A model generated the notes under the pieces. It saw only the letters and a program-made list of their open reading frames with translations, was not told the origin of the DNA and did not search any database. The position numbers were made by a program, and so were the translations under genes. DNA of 64,000 bases from assembly GCA_948144175.1 (NCBI GenBank), contig CANXME010000532.1, positions 4,029,001 to 4,093,000 of the forward strand, given 5' to 3'. Positions 10,341 through 20,910 of this stretch are shown here, one piece after another (the stretch's first letter is position 1; each line of letters begins with the position of its first letter). The stretch is from Closterium sp. NIES-65. Taxonomy: Eukaryota; Streptophyta; Zygnematophyceae; Desmidiales; Closteriaceae.

Positions 10341-12144
10341 ACGTCGGCTTCAATCCCACATCGACCTGCCTCTCGTCACGCCGGCCACCAGCGATGCCCT
10401 TGGCCGGCGCCGAAGGCGAAGTCCCACTACTCCCCTCATCGCCGGAGGCCGACATAGGAGTCAGCCCGTGCAAGTCGGCCACGAGGGCAGGGGCAGGGGT
10501 CGTAGGGGAAGGGGAAGGAGGACGGACGACCTCGACGTTATCAGCAGCAAGCTCACCGACCTCGGCGAGCACAAGCAGCGTCGCCGTCGAGGTGTCGCTC
10601 GGCGGGGTAGTAGGCGTCCATCCTAACACCGGCTCGTGCTCCGACTTCCACACCTCCAGCGACATATCCTCGTACAACACCACGCCCGACGTGGTGACCA
10701 CCCGGTTGGCGTCGATGTCGAGGAGCTCCCAGCCCTTGCTCTCCCCCGACACGCCAAGGTGAAGGCCCCACCTAGCCTTCGGCTTCAGCTTCCCACCACG
10801 CTGCTTCTCGGGGACAAGAAACTGAGCCATGCAGCCCCACACCCGCGCCATTGACAAGTCGGGCTTCTGCCCTGTCAGCAGCTGGTACGGCGTGGTCCCC
10901 GGCGGCGGCGTCAACCGCGCAAGGCAGTTGCGGACCCAGACGGCCTGCCGCAGAGCGAGGTGCCACCAATGGTGCTGCACGCCCATGTGCAGCAGCATCG
11001 TCCGCACCGACTCCAACACCGTCCTCATCTCCCGCTCCGCCATGCCGTTCTGCTGCGAGGTGTACTGGCAGGTAAGGCCGTGGACGATCCCCTTGCCGTC
11101 CACGAATTCGGTGAACGTCTACCCGAGGAACTCCCCTCCTCAGTCGGAGCGAAGCATCAGCACCGACTTCTTCGTCTGCCTCTCCACGAACACCAGCCAC
11201 TTCTGGAACTCAAGTAGCACATCCGACTTCTTGGCAACCAGCCTCACCCACACGAAGCGGATCTTGCGGTCCTTCAGCAGCAGGAAGTACAAGCTGCCAT
11301 CCTTGGCAGCCACGCGAAACGGCCCGCATAGGTCGATGTGCACGACGGCCAACACGTCGACGGCATCGGAGCCTTGGTCGGGGAAGGTGTGCCGCGCCAG
11401 CTTCTCGCCGACGCACGAGACACACGCTGAGTCGGCGCCCGTCGCCGACTTGAGGTCCAGCCCAATGGCGACCTCGTTCTTTGCCGAGATCCGTATGGTT
11501 TCCATGCTGACGTGAGCAAGTCTTGCATGCATCCTGTCCGGCGTCGACTTCGTCTTCAAGACGATTGCCTGCAGGGCCACAACCTCCGGTGTGGGCGACG
11601 TCGACGTCGTTGAGCAGGGTTGTAGGTCGGTGCAGAGGACTCGCCCGGAGTACGTCGCCCGACCGAGCACCTCCCCAGCCGCCGAGACGAGCAGCATGCC
11701 GTCACCGTCCTCCTGCAACTTCACGCCGTGCTCTTTCAGCTGGACGGACAATAGCAGGTTTGCCTGCACACCAGGGACGTACAGCACGTTGGGGATGAGC
11801 ACCTGCTTCCCGGCCTCTCCTTGCAGGGCGACGATGCCACGGCCCTGGACGTATTGCAGCGCCCCATTAAAGCCACGCACGTGCTTGATGGGGCCGCTTG
11901 GCTGCAGGTCGACGAAGACCTCCTTCGTCCCCATCAGGTGGTGAGAGCAGACGGTGTTGAGCAGGACCACTGCCGGATTTGCGTGCGCAGCTGCCGCCAC
12001 CTGCTGGAAGTCCTCTCCGGCCTCCGGTGCCAGCGAGATAGTCAGCTCCACGACGTCAACCAGCGAGGACAACGCAATCTTGTCGTCCCGCGCCTTGCCA
12101 CCAGCAGAGCAGTCGGCATCCTTCGCCGAGGTCAACGTGGTCAA
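10340..12144 (-). pseudogene. Protease and integrase region of copy d
   Basis: Reading leftward from 12144: a protease-like segment VVLLNTVCSHHLMGTKE (about 11980), ILIPNVLYVPGV-type strands, the GAG-pre-integrase MHARLAHV, a VSCVGEKLARHTFP segment, integrase HIDLCGPFRVAAKDGS (about 11340), LRSD (about 11145), then QYTSQQNGMAEREMRTV and the C-terminal VWGCMAQFLVP segment. A Pro/Ser-rich acidic linker (10340-10640) precedes RT. Known Copia order; part of a broken element. Confidence 0.88.
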
Positions 12145-13470
12145 CTGCTTCTCCTTGCGCGGCGTGTTTCCTCCACGATGAGACCTCCCACGGCCTCCCT
12201 TGGCGTCGTCTTCGTCGGAGTCACTGCAGTCGGGGCACTCGAAGGAGAGGTGGTCGGGGTTGCCGCACAGGCAGCACTCCCGACGTCGACCTCCTCCTCC
12301 TTGACTACTGTCCTTCGTCGAATTCTTCTTGTCGACTTCCTTGGCCGGCTTCCAGCCACTGCAACCACCGCCGCGAGACTGTCCGCGCTACCCCGGTTGA
12401 CCTCCTTGCTTCGCCAGGACAACGAAGTTGGCCTGCGCCAAGAGCTCCTGGGACCGCTCAGCTTCCTGCATCGCCTCATCCTGCAGGATGTATAAGGTCA
12501 AGTTGTCCTCCTTGAGCATCAACCTCGTGCTCGGCGCCATCGACAGCCGCTTCAAGAGGTTGTAGCTGCTCAAGAGCCCTTGCATGACGTGGGTGACGTA
12601 CGACGCCGTCGAGTGTTGCGCACCAGCCATCCTGATGGTGGCGAGTCGCCGTCTCCTCGTTGCCCATACGCAGGTGCGTCAGATGCCCTTCCAGCTGGGA
12701 TGAAGAGGTCGTTGGTGACTTGGTAGGTCGGCTCGATGAAGTGCCACGCCCGGTGGCCGGCGTTGAGGTACTCCCGTCACCACTTCAAGGCGATCTGCAT
12801 GCCCGGCGAGCAGCACCGGGAGATGACCGTGAAGGTCAACAGCTGCACGGCGCGAAACTCCGCACGCAGGTCAGGGTGGTGCTCCCCCGGCGTCGCCACG
12901 GTCCCTCGGGCGAAGCTGATCAGCCCGACCATTTCCAGCTAAGGCTTGATAGCCTCCTTCCATGTGAGTATGTTGGGTCGACCAACAAGCGGCGGGGTGA
13001 CCAGGATCCTGTCCGGCGTAAACCCGAAGTAGCCGTAGCTTGGTGCTATCCCGCCCGCTGTCACGAGGGTCGCCGACATCGGCGACAAACCGCTTCGTCG
13101 TCCTCCGACGTCACCCTGCGAGGAGCCTGCAGCCGCCGACGACTGCACCCCTCGTGCCTGAACGCCGCCGACTTCATCGACGTGTATCACACCTCTCTGC
13201 CTCGTCGTGCCTCCCGCACTGCTGCCGACTTGGCCACCTCCGGCGTTGACGCCCACGTCGACGCCGGCTTCGTTGGTCACCGGTCGAAGAGAAGCTGGTT
13301 GAGAAGGGGGATGCTCTGCCGCCCACATGGTGCGGAGTCCAGCCTCGACGACCGCACAGGGTATCGCCCCGTACTCGTGGGCCTCATGGCATCTCCTCGC
13401 ATCCTCCAGCCGTCCCTCCAGGGTGTCCATCACCTTGGCGTCACCTACACGCACGCTAGGGACTGTACGG
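12145..13470 (-). pseudogene. Gag and zinc-knuckle region of copy d
   Basis: Gag reads from the YGYFGFTPDRILVTPP segment (about 13040) through LLTFTVISRCC, HQAWHFIE-like, and the YVTHVMQGLLSSYNLL motif (about 12600-12540). It ends in an EAMQEAERSQELL helix and a basic/Gly-rich tail with a retroviral-type C-x2-C-x4-H-x4-C knuckle near 12210-12300 in a different frame. Such gag proteins bind element RNA. Fossil copy. Confidence 0.8.
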
Positions 13471-13558
13471 CTGCCGGCCTACGAGCAACTTAGGTAATTG
13501 ACCACTACGTTGACCTGACTGAAAGGTAAGTCGTGTGTCGTCCACGCTCACCGCACCA

Positions 13559-14729
13559 TGCGGAGATAACTACTACAACGGGAGCTAGACTACGAACTAA
13601 ACACGGGTGCTCGTGTGATCTCTGCGTTCGTTGGTACTTAGTCGTTTTCCTAGTGCACACACTGCTTGCTAGTTCACGGGGTAATTTGGCAAGAGTTTCA
13701 CTAGAGAAAGTTGACAACAATGGTACAATCAAGTTGGCATAGCAAGACTACATCAGAGCTAGCATTCAGGTCGGTCGACTGCCAGCGCAGCATGGTCGAC
13801 CGCGTTCCAGCACGACTTGGTCGACCGCGCTCCAGCAGTGCAAAGTCGAGGGCGTGCCAACGTCGCATGTTGACGGCGTGCCAGCGCTGCTCACATAGAA
13901 CAGCAGTGCACCCGCTTCGCAGGTGCTCGCAGATGATTGGCGGGCTGAGTCTCGTCACCTACACAACGCACACACCAAGTCAACCTGGTGATGATGACTG
14001 CTTCTGATCAGCCACGTCGACCTCGGGATACCACCACCGAGGTCGGGCTCGCCAACTTTGCTTGGGCGACCGTTGCACTCCTCCGCAGAACCTCGTCACC
14101 CAGGTAACCTGGTCGACCGGGCAACCACGTCGACCAGCTGCTCCCGTGCGTGCCCGTCGACCTCCCAAGTCGACGACCACCTCCAAGTGGACCTCACCAG
14201 GTCAACCACGCCCCTGGTCGACCAGCTCTATGTCGACGTCACTTCTGGTTGACCAGCTCCTTGTCGACCAGCGCAGTTGTCAGCCGACCTCCCAAGTCGG
14301 CTACCTGAAGTCGGCGCCACAAAGTTGACGCCTAGCTACTCGACGCCCAGCTGCTCGGCGTCCTGAGTCGGGGTCGACGTCGGCCCCTCCTCCGTCGACC
14401 ACCAGGTCAGGTCGACCACCAGTAGGTCGACCAGCAGGCCTGGTCGACCAACCACGAGGTCGACCAGCAGTCCGTCAGCCGACCACCAAAGTCGGCTGCC
14501 CCAAGTTGACGTCGCCAAGTCGATGTCCTCCACAGGTTGACTTCCCAGGTCGACCTCCCTGAAGTCGGCGCCACCCTGAAGTCAGCGCCAGTACAGTGGT
14601 CCCCGTGCAGGTCGACGTCCTCATCAACCAGCTCGCCCACTGCTCCAGGTCGGCTGCTCCCCTCACACCCGACCACGAAGTCGGCTCCGCCCAAGCGAGG
14701 ACGGGGCCAACATACAACTCCCGTTGACA
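13559..14729 (-). repeat. 5' LTR of copy d (1171 bp)
   Basis: On the minus strand it begins TGTCAACGGGAGTTG (14729) and ends TTATCTCCGCA (13559), with the primer-binding site directly after it. Like the 3' LTR it contains a GTCGAC-rich block (about 14110-14530). Promoter and polyadenylation functions are expected of any LTR. I see no unambiguous TATA box. Confidence 0.88.
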
Positions 14730-14891
14730 ATGCAGAGATACACTCTACAATGGTGGGAGCTAGACTACGGGTAAAGGCATAGTTGAGTGAGTGATCGTAG
14801 CGTTCCTTAATGCTTGCTTCTGTTCTCTCTATGCACATATTCATGGGAAGAATTGACAAGAGTTTCAGTCGCAAAATCGGGATTACAAAAC

Positions 14892-15021
14892 TGTCAGAAT
14901 ATTATTCTTATGTTCTAGCGTGTAGTGGGGTGCTCTATAGCGAGTACAACCCTTCTAGGGTTTGCTATTTGTATCCCCATTTCTGCTAGTTCATTCCTCT
15001 TTCTTTCTTCAAACTTTGTCA
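14892..15021 (+). repeat. 5' LTR of element B (130 bp)
   Basis: TGTCAGAATA at the start and AAACTTTGTCA at the end, directly followed by the primer-binding site. Shorter than the 181-bp LTRs of A and C, mainly in the 3' half. Confidence 0.93.
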
Positions 15022-15096
15022 TGCTATCAGAGTAGGTCAATCCCCTTGGATCGACCCTGTGGGTTTCCACCTCGCTTCCGCTGCTACCTTTCCTTC

Positions 15097-15525
15097 CCGC
15101 CGTGCGCCCCGAGGCGCGCGGCGGTTTTCCTTCCCGCCGTGGGCCCCGAGGCGCGCGGCGGTTTTCTGCCCGCCGTGCGCCCCGGGGCGCGCGGCGGTTC
15201 TTTGCCCGCTGTGCGCCCCGAGGCGCGCGGCGGGCGTCTGCCCTACCTTCGCGGGCGTCCGCCCTGCGTCGCGGCCCCGCCCCTCGAAGCGGTCCTGCCC
15301 TACGTCGCGGCCCCGCCCTACGTCGCGGCCCCGCCCTGCGTCGCGGCCCCGCCCCTCGAAGCGGCCCTGCCCTACGTCGCGGCCCCGCCCCGACCGTCGC
15401 GGCCCCGCCCTGTGTCGCGGCCCTGCCCCTCGAAGCGGCCCTGTCCGACCGTCGCGGCCCCGCCCCTCGTCGCGGCCCCGCCCCTCGTCGCGGCCCCGCC
15501 CCTTGTCGCGGCCCCGCCCTCCAAC
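15097..15525. repeat. GC-rich hairpin array and 18-bp array inside element B
   Basis: Four 28-nt hairpin units start at 15097, 15134, 15170 and 15206 (period 36-37). Each pairs CCGCCG with CGGCGG and GCGCC with GGCGC around a 4-nt loop. From about 15256 to 15525 follows a degenerate array of GTCGCGGCCCCGCCC units of about 18 bp, with a longer unit containing CTCGAAGCGG. A poly-C/pyrimidine tract lies at 15560-15600. Confidence 0.82.
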
Positions 15526-16254
15526 CAGGCCCGTGGTGGGCCCATTTCAACACACCGCCTCCCCCCCCCCCCCCCCCCCTCCTCCCCCCCCTCCCCCTGC
15601 CATTTCCCGTCGTCCGTCGAGGGGCGAGCTGTGGGGTGGCGGGTATGGGGGTGCTCGGTGTGCCTTCCTCCCTTTGCTCCTCCTCCTCCTTCGTCTCCCA
15701 CTGCTGCAGCTGTCGCTGAGGGGGGTGGTTGTGTGGGAGACTCGGGTTTAGGGTTTAAGGGGGGTGCGTGGGAGTGCAGCTAGCGGTGTAGCAGTGGGTG
15801 TGCATCAGGGGGGTGGGACTGTGTGCGGGAGGTTGAGTGGAGGTTGTCAGTTTGTCGTTCGCAGCACCTGTAGTCCGGGGCGCTGTCCCGGTAGCCCAGT
15901 CGTAGCCAGCTGTGCCAGCCGCCCGTGGGTCCGTTGCCCGTCCGCCGCTATTTGAGCCGCGGGGCCTGTTACTCCTGTAGTCCGGGCGCTGTCCGGTAGC
16001 CGCTGTGCCAGTGTGCCTCCTGTTGCCCGTGTGCCTGCAGCTTCAGCCGTCGCCTCCTATCTCCTCTCCCCTCACTCTCTCTCCTCCTCCTCACTTACCC
16101 GTTGTGACTACCACTAGTTCTGCTCATAATTGTGAACTCTAAACTATTTCTTCTTGAACTTGTGCTCAGAATGTGTGGTGACATTGTGATCCACCCTGAG
16201 CTTGTTTTGCTTTGCCTGCTCTGCTGATTACACCCCACTTTGGCTATGGGGGTG

Positions 16255-16384
16255 TGTCAGAATATTATTCTTATGTTCTAGCCTGTAGTGGGGTGCTCTA
16301 TAGCGAGTACAACCCTTCTAGGGTTTGCTATTTGTATCCCCATTTCTGCTAGTTCATTCCTCTTTCTTTCTTCAAACTTTGTCA
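16255..16384 (+). repeat. 3' LTR of element B (130 bp)
   Basis: Identical to 14892-15021 except at one base. Preceded by the purine tract. Confidence 0.93.
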
Positions 16385-16499
16385 AAAATGGACAGAGAAG
16401 CAATGGCAAGAATGACGACATGAGAGCCTAGCAACCTAGCAGGCAAGCTGGTCGACCGCCAGCTCAGCAAGGTCAACAATTTGCCAGCGCTGCTTAGAG

Positions 16500-17459
16500 G
16501 CATCGTGCCAGCATTGCAGTAGAGAGACCTGCCAAGAGAGCACGTGGGTCCTGATTTCGCGTGTGGCCCCACAGGCCCACGCATGTGGCTCGCACTATTG
16601 CGATCGTGCATATGGGCCACGTTTGGGCAGAGTATAGTATGACCAGTTTGTCTGGTCGTGCATGATTGCGCACGTGAAAGGTGCGCGTGTGTTTCAGAGG
16701 GGTGCTGCAGGATCCCAAGGGGTGCTGGGGGTTTGACACGAGATTTCCATTGAATAACTGGAATTTAAGTCTTGTCTATTATGACAAGGCAAAATGACAT
16801 TTCGCCAGAAGGTGCGCATTTTAAGGTAACGGTTTGTTATAAGTACGAATCAGTGAAAAAAAAAAACTTGTTACTGCTGGATAGTCTAGGGAAACGGAAT
16901 TCCCACACGAGCGTTCATGATTTTACACGGGAGTTCATTATCGTTTGCGAAAGGAGTCAGCAGAAGCATTTGGCATACATAGAAATTGAAGGCGGTTAAT
17001 TTAAGCACTCTGATTAAGCCAAATTCAAAAGAAGTTTAGCAACCGTTTTTCAAGACAACAAGGCGAAGTCCTAGAAATGCAGTTAACCAACCGTTTGCTA
17101 TTTTCCTTCGAATGCATGTTAGGCGAAATATAAAATGTGTGCTTGTGTCTAATTATATCAACTCTTTATGAATGAAATTGCTCTATCAATGTATTGACGC
17201 GATTAGCTACTTCTGCATATGAGTCAATTCGTCGTCAACGCTGCGTATACGAGTTTTGGAGTGTTCTAGTGCACGTGATTGGATTTACATTTAGTGCGTC
17301 CCTCAACAATACGAACCCTTGGTTAGGGGCTGGCTTTGCCAGGCACCCGAGGTCCCTTGGAGGTGACCCCGTGGGGACTAACTAAGTTCGCTGAAATCGC
17401 AAAAAGATATTTTAGCACTATGCGATAGCCGACAACCACCTCTCGCACGGCGATTACTG
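16500..17459. other. Unassigned region, no gene seen
   Basis: GC-rich at first (16500-16735, perhaps diverged LTR of copy e) and then clearly AT-richer from 16740. No reading frame over 80 codons has recognisable protein features. There are no RNA genes I can support. The LINE-like element L1 becomes recognisable from about 17460. Confidence 0.5.
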
Positions 17460-18131
17460 CAATAGCTGTGTCAACTGTTTTCGCCGGCACTGCTAACCCA
17501 GCTACTCCACCTATCAAGAAACCGAGATTCCGAAACGGGATGGTGCGTGCTGCTTTTTCTCTCGTGCCTCACACTCTGCCAAACCTTGCCCAAACGACCG
17601 AATCGACTCCGCTCGTTCCAGCTTGGCAAATGGGAGCAGTTATACACTGACGTGGTAGACGCGGTCAACACTCCTCCACCACCATGACACCAGCCCGATG
17701 TGACAGGCATCATCAGCCGAGCCGAGGGCCTAGCGAAATGTGGTAGTCTGCATTGAGCCGTGCTGGCCCTGGAGTCAATGCCTGTCTACACACCCAGCCT
17801 AGAAATTCTGCATGAACTTCGCCGAAAACACCCATCAGCCGGAAACGCAACGCTGACCTGGCCAGCCGTGCAGACGTCAAACCTGTCCATCACCCATGCC
17901 AAATTTGCCAGACTCTAGGGCAGATGCAAATACGGCGTGGGCGCTGGATTGTCAGGAACAAAAATTGAGCACCTACACGACGCGGCAATAACCAACGCAT
18001 CGGTTGGCACCCACCTGCACGCCTTGGTGAAAACCATGCTTTGCGGAAAATTACCAGGGCCGATAGCAGACCTGTTGACAGCATCACACCTCATTGCCTT
18101 GGCCAAGCTAGAGGGAGGCACCTAACCAATC
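17460..18131 (+). pseudogene. N-terminal part of the L1 RT protein
   Basis: Recognised by similarity to L2: GWCVLLFLSCLTL (about 17540) corresponds to AWHVLQFLPRLTLL in L2, and KWEQLYTDVVDAV (about 17620) to EWEQLF. RAEGLAKCGSL then RRKHPSAGNATLTWP follow at 17715-17860. A second block at 17930-18125 reads GVGAGLSGTKIEHLHDA, then GKLPGPIADLLTASHLIAL and AKLEGGT, the lead-in to the RT domain; the L2 counterpart is GTGAGPSGTNGG, then SEPLRDLLLPSRLVAL. Several frame changes and stops occur, including the one just after AKLEGGT at 18123-18125. Confidence 0.65.
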
Positions 18132-19852
18132 GTGATAGGCAAATGCCTTAATCGCCTGACAGCAAAAGCTGCGTTGACTATCATGGGTAAAGCTGCCCGT
18201 GAATATTTTCTGCCTCTACATTACGGAATCGCGGTGCTAGGTGGAGTAGAGGCAGTTATCCAAGATGTTCAAGCTTTCATGAACGTGCGTGCCGATAGCC
18301 TGTTACTGAAAACGGACATCGTGAATGCATTCAACAGCATTTTGCGTCGGGCGATCGCTAACGCGTTACAGGAGCCCAATATCTCACCATTGTTAGAGAC
18401 TAAGGACGGAGTTTATGAAGATTAGGAGCCGAAATATCACAAAAATCGTTGGTCTCAATTTCGGGACAGAATAGTCGCGCTCAAAAGAAACGCCGTCGAC
18501 AAAAAACGCACTGTTAGAATTCTCTCAAACTCGAATATGTTATAGCCCTTAATCAAGGCTATATTTTCGAATTTGAATCGTATCAAAAGATGGATTACAT
18601 CTTGGCTTATGATTTTTGGCGCACTAGGGGGTAAGCTGCCATAAGAAATTTAACTCAATCACAAGAGTCTCACAATTACCACACAAGGAAGTTAGAGTGG
18701 TAATTAACCAGGTGGGAGGGGAAGAGGAGGACGAGAGGGAAGGTCCCCAAGGATTCCCCAACCAAGGAAACCCCATGAGCACACCAAATCCCTTCCCTAT
18801 AGTAACCCCACTTTGACCTTTGTCCATTTCCCAACCTCCACAATCCACCTCACCCAAGTTGGCCACACTTGCCAGCCCAATTTGGTTTCTCCCAACCACT
18901 TGGCAGCATCTACATAGATGGGCACGAATTTCCCAACCCCCAAAAGTCTGTTCCCCATATTGAGTCACTCAACAAACTTCCAAAGTCGTCGCTTCTCAAT
19001 CAAAACTTCGAACGAACATAACTTCGTCGTTCTTGCTCAGATCGCGACAATTCTTGGTTTGTCGGAAAGCTCTTGAGCAGAGGAGTCACTTCAGATATCT
19101 GCTAAAACCAAAGGACAATCACACACACTCAGACAATCCAAACCACACCAAACACAAACTACTGCACACGCTCACACCACGCATGCAACGCATGAACATA
19201 CGATGGGAGGCGGACAGACGTGAATGCAAGTGATAGCATCACATAACAGCCATTGCTCCCGCTAGTCAAGCTGACCTACGGTAACGCGTTGCAACTGCAC
19301 CTGGATGCCAACTTCGAGTTCAAACCACTCAAACGTGAACAAGGTGCCTGTCAAGAGGACCCAATTGGCCCGTTACTTTTCGCCGATGTAATACACCTTG
19401 CACTAGGCGACACAGCTGCTACACACCCACAAATGCTGGGCCTTGCTTACGCAGATGACGTCACATTCTTGGGAGAAACTGACGCTGCCGGAGTCGCTTT
19501 CTCCCACTTCAAAGACAAACTTGTATTGGCACTGGCCACAAATTGTCGCCAGTGCCAGTACCTGGTCGAACAACTCAAGGAGATGGCAAAGTCACTTCAT
19601 TTGTTGGAACACACGGACCCACATGTGGTCTCGCTACTACTGACCCGCTGCATCTCCCGTCGCATAGCGTACCTGACAAGAACTACGTCGCTCAACCTTT
19701 TGGCACGCGTTAAATGGTCCCAGTGGGGCAGGGGCCTCTTGATAACTTTACTGACGGTGTGTGGCATACGTCTAACCTCCAGCCCCACGAAACAGGCATG
19801 GTTTTGGGCACAGGCGTCTCTCCCACCGTTACTTGGGGGGATCGGTCTCACA
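18132..19852 (+). pseudogene. Reverse transcriptase domain of L1, split by a solo LTR
   Basis: First piece (18132-18390): IGKCLNRLTAKAAL, then FLPLHYGIAVLGGVEAV and the palm motif LLKTDIVNAFNSILR (first catalytic Asp near 18313). Second piece (19249-19852): GACQEDPIGPLLFADVIHLAL and the catalytic box LAYADDVTFLG, with YADD at 19448-19459, then thumb-like sequence ending GGIGLT at 19852. The interruption 18391-19248 falls between motifs A and B, with target duplication (A/G)CCAT. The motif set is that of a non-LTR RT, not Copia or Gypsy. A stop follows at 19853. Confidence 0.85.
18391..19248 (+). repeat. Solo LTR, Gypsy-like (858 bp), inside the L1 RT domain
   Basis: Starts TGTTAGAGACTAAGG and ends CACATAACA, giving 5-bp inverted termini TGTTA/TAACA. 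Flanks are ACCAT and GCCAT (4 of 5 match). The sequence is AT-richer than its surroundings and contains phrases typical of plant Gypsy LTRs: a TTTCGGGACAGAAT block near 18460 and an AACATAACTTCGTCGTTC block near 19012. No internal region is present, so it is a product of LTR-LTR recombination. The orientation call is from the TG start and the Gypsy-like 5' phrase. Superfamily assignment is tentative. Confidence 0.75.
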
Positions 19853-20653
19853 TAACCGACCGTAGAAGGAGTTTACGGATTCTTAGCGAGATTCTGCTAG
19901 GCGGCACTTTTCATCGACTCAATGCCCCTAGAAGCAGAGAAAATCCTATCGACCGTCAAAAACCATATGCTGCTGCCACGCAACGTGACTACACTGTTGC
20001 ACTCATGGTTCTCTGAGTGTCAAGCGGCCCTGCCCACTAACGCCCGCAAACTATTGGAGGATAGATTGAAACCGAAGGGTATAAAGCTATAGCATGCACT
20101 AGCCCTTCAAGTGCAGGGGGAGTATATATGCAGTTCAGATGCAGGAAACTAGGCACATCTGGCTGAATACACTATTGGGGCACACGCAGCGGATGTTCAC
20201 GCTTACTGATTATGGCACTGGTGATTGGTTGACGGTGATTCCCATCATGTCGACGCGTTGTATCGGCCCTGTTCATTTTGTAAACGCAGTCCGCTTCAGG
20301 CTAGGGTTACCCTTCTCCACGTTGGCGAACTGTGACTATACCGAGCATACGACTATCACGACCCACACTTTCCACATCACCTTTTCCGCTGCGACACGGA
20401 CAAGCACCGCATAAACATCCAAAACAAACTTCGTGATGCTTGTATCCGCATGGCCCAAGATGTGGGCTTCCTTATGCATGGGGAAACAGCCGAATAACCG
20501 ACCGCCAACTTCACCATGCGGGATATGAGCAGTGGGGCGGTATGGGTGTGTGATGTAACAATCATGGACACCCTCTGCACCAGGGATCCTAGAGAAACGA
20601 AGGGCAGGGGATGGGCAGCAAGTGTTGGTGCAACCCTACGGTTTGCACTCGGC

Positions 20654-20794
20654 TGTCAGAATCCCAACCACTAGACCATTGGGATAAAAGGGCTTGTTTC
20701 AGTAGCGGGTCAGTGCGCCCATAACCCCCCAGGCGAACGCGCTTGTAACCCTCTCCAGGATCAATCGGGCATCCACAGTGCAGATCTACTAACA
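20654..20794 (-). repeat. 3' LTR of the TRIM (141 bp)
   Basis: TGTCAGAATC ... CTACTAACA on the plus strand. It carries the A-box-like half of the tRNA-like structure but not the T-arm half, which lies in the interior. Confidence 0.93.
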
Positions 20795-20854
20795 CCCCCC
20801 CACACTGGGAGGCCAAGGACTAAGCACAGCGCCAACAGCCTACATGTGCATATA

Positions 20855-20910
20855 CCGGGAATCGAGCCCGAGACCGCTCTGATACCATGTCAGAATCCCA
20901 ACCACTAGAC
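20855..20910 (-). promoter_or_regulatory. tRNA-like fold with A-box and B-box-like motifs across the TRIM LTR/PBS junction
   Basis: On the minus strand, 5' to 3': D-arm-like GTCT-AGTGGTTG-GGAT (20910-20895); anticodon-arm-like TCTGA-CATGGTA-TCAGA (20894-20878), a perfect 5-bp stem with a 7-nt loop; a 6-nt variable segment; then a T-arm-like TCGGG-CTCGATT-CCCGG (20871-20855), 5 pairs with a 7-nt loop. Total 56 nt, equal to positions 10-65 of a normal tRNA. AGGTCTAGTGG fits an A box and GGCTCGATTCC a B box. The flanks do not pair as an acceptor stem. Whether RNA polymerase III uses it is inference. Confidence 0.6.

Larger units (their letters stand above)
7113..14729 (-). mobile_element. Copia-type LTR retrotransposon, family 2, copy d (near full length, broken)
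   Basis: On the minus strand: 5' LTR (13559-14729), primer-binding site TGGTGCGGTGAGCG (13545-13558), gag, zinc knuckle, protease, integrase, RT and RNase H (to about 8430), purine tract (8211-8222, GTGGCAGGGGAG on the minus strand), and 3' LTR (7113-8210). About 7.6 kb in all, which is longer than typical plant Copia because of the 1.1-kb LTRs. The right boundary is sharp at TTGACA/14729. The left boundary is less certain by a few tens of bases. The coding part shows roughly six breaks. It is inserted in copy e. Sister copies are b, c and f. Confidence 0.92.
14892..16384 (+). mobile_element. Non-autonomous LTR element B (TRIM/LARD-like)
   Basis: Two 130-bp LTRs (14892-15021 and 16255-16384) differ at one position, so the insertion is recent. 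The primer-binding site TGCTATCAGAGTA (15022-15034) and purine tract GGCTATGGGGGTG (16242-16254) give plus orientation. Target duplication is AAAAC/AAAAT (4 of 5). The LTR shares its 5' end and the block CTCTATAGCGAGTA with elements A and C, and the 3' interior (16030-16250) is the reverse complement of the A/C 3' blocks. No gag or pol is seen. Frames of up to 273 codons here are low-complexity Arg/Pro/Ala translations. Confidence 0.93.
14730..16500 (-). repeat. LTR remnant of family-2 copy e, split by element B
   Basis: Two pieces, 14730-14891 and 16385 to about 16500, align with the copy a LTR at 35597-35830: the same start TGCAGAGATACACT, then GGGATTACA before the break and AGCCTAGCAACCTAGCAGGC after it. 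The pieces lie on either side of element B. The remnant fades into unassigned sequence near 16500. It is the oldest layer of this 10-kb nest. Confidence 0.75.

Noticed and set aside
15022-15060. B-box-like GGATCGACCC after the PBS of element B
   Set aside because: No A-box match in the LTR end and no stem structure. Weak single-motif match only.
15097-15233. Regularly spaced palindromic units resembling a CRISPR array
   Set aside because: Units are directly adjacent with 8-9-bp low-complexity gaps, not unique spacers, and the context is a plant LTR element.
15059-15751. 230-codon plus-strand frame in element B
   Set aside because: Translation of the hairpin and 18-bp arrays. Overlapping frames of similar length exist in all three registers.
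20654-20794. Cassandra-type 5S rRNA sequence in the TRIM LTR
   Set aside because: The LTR does not show the 5S internal promoter words in order; the resemblance is to tRNA arms instead.
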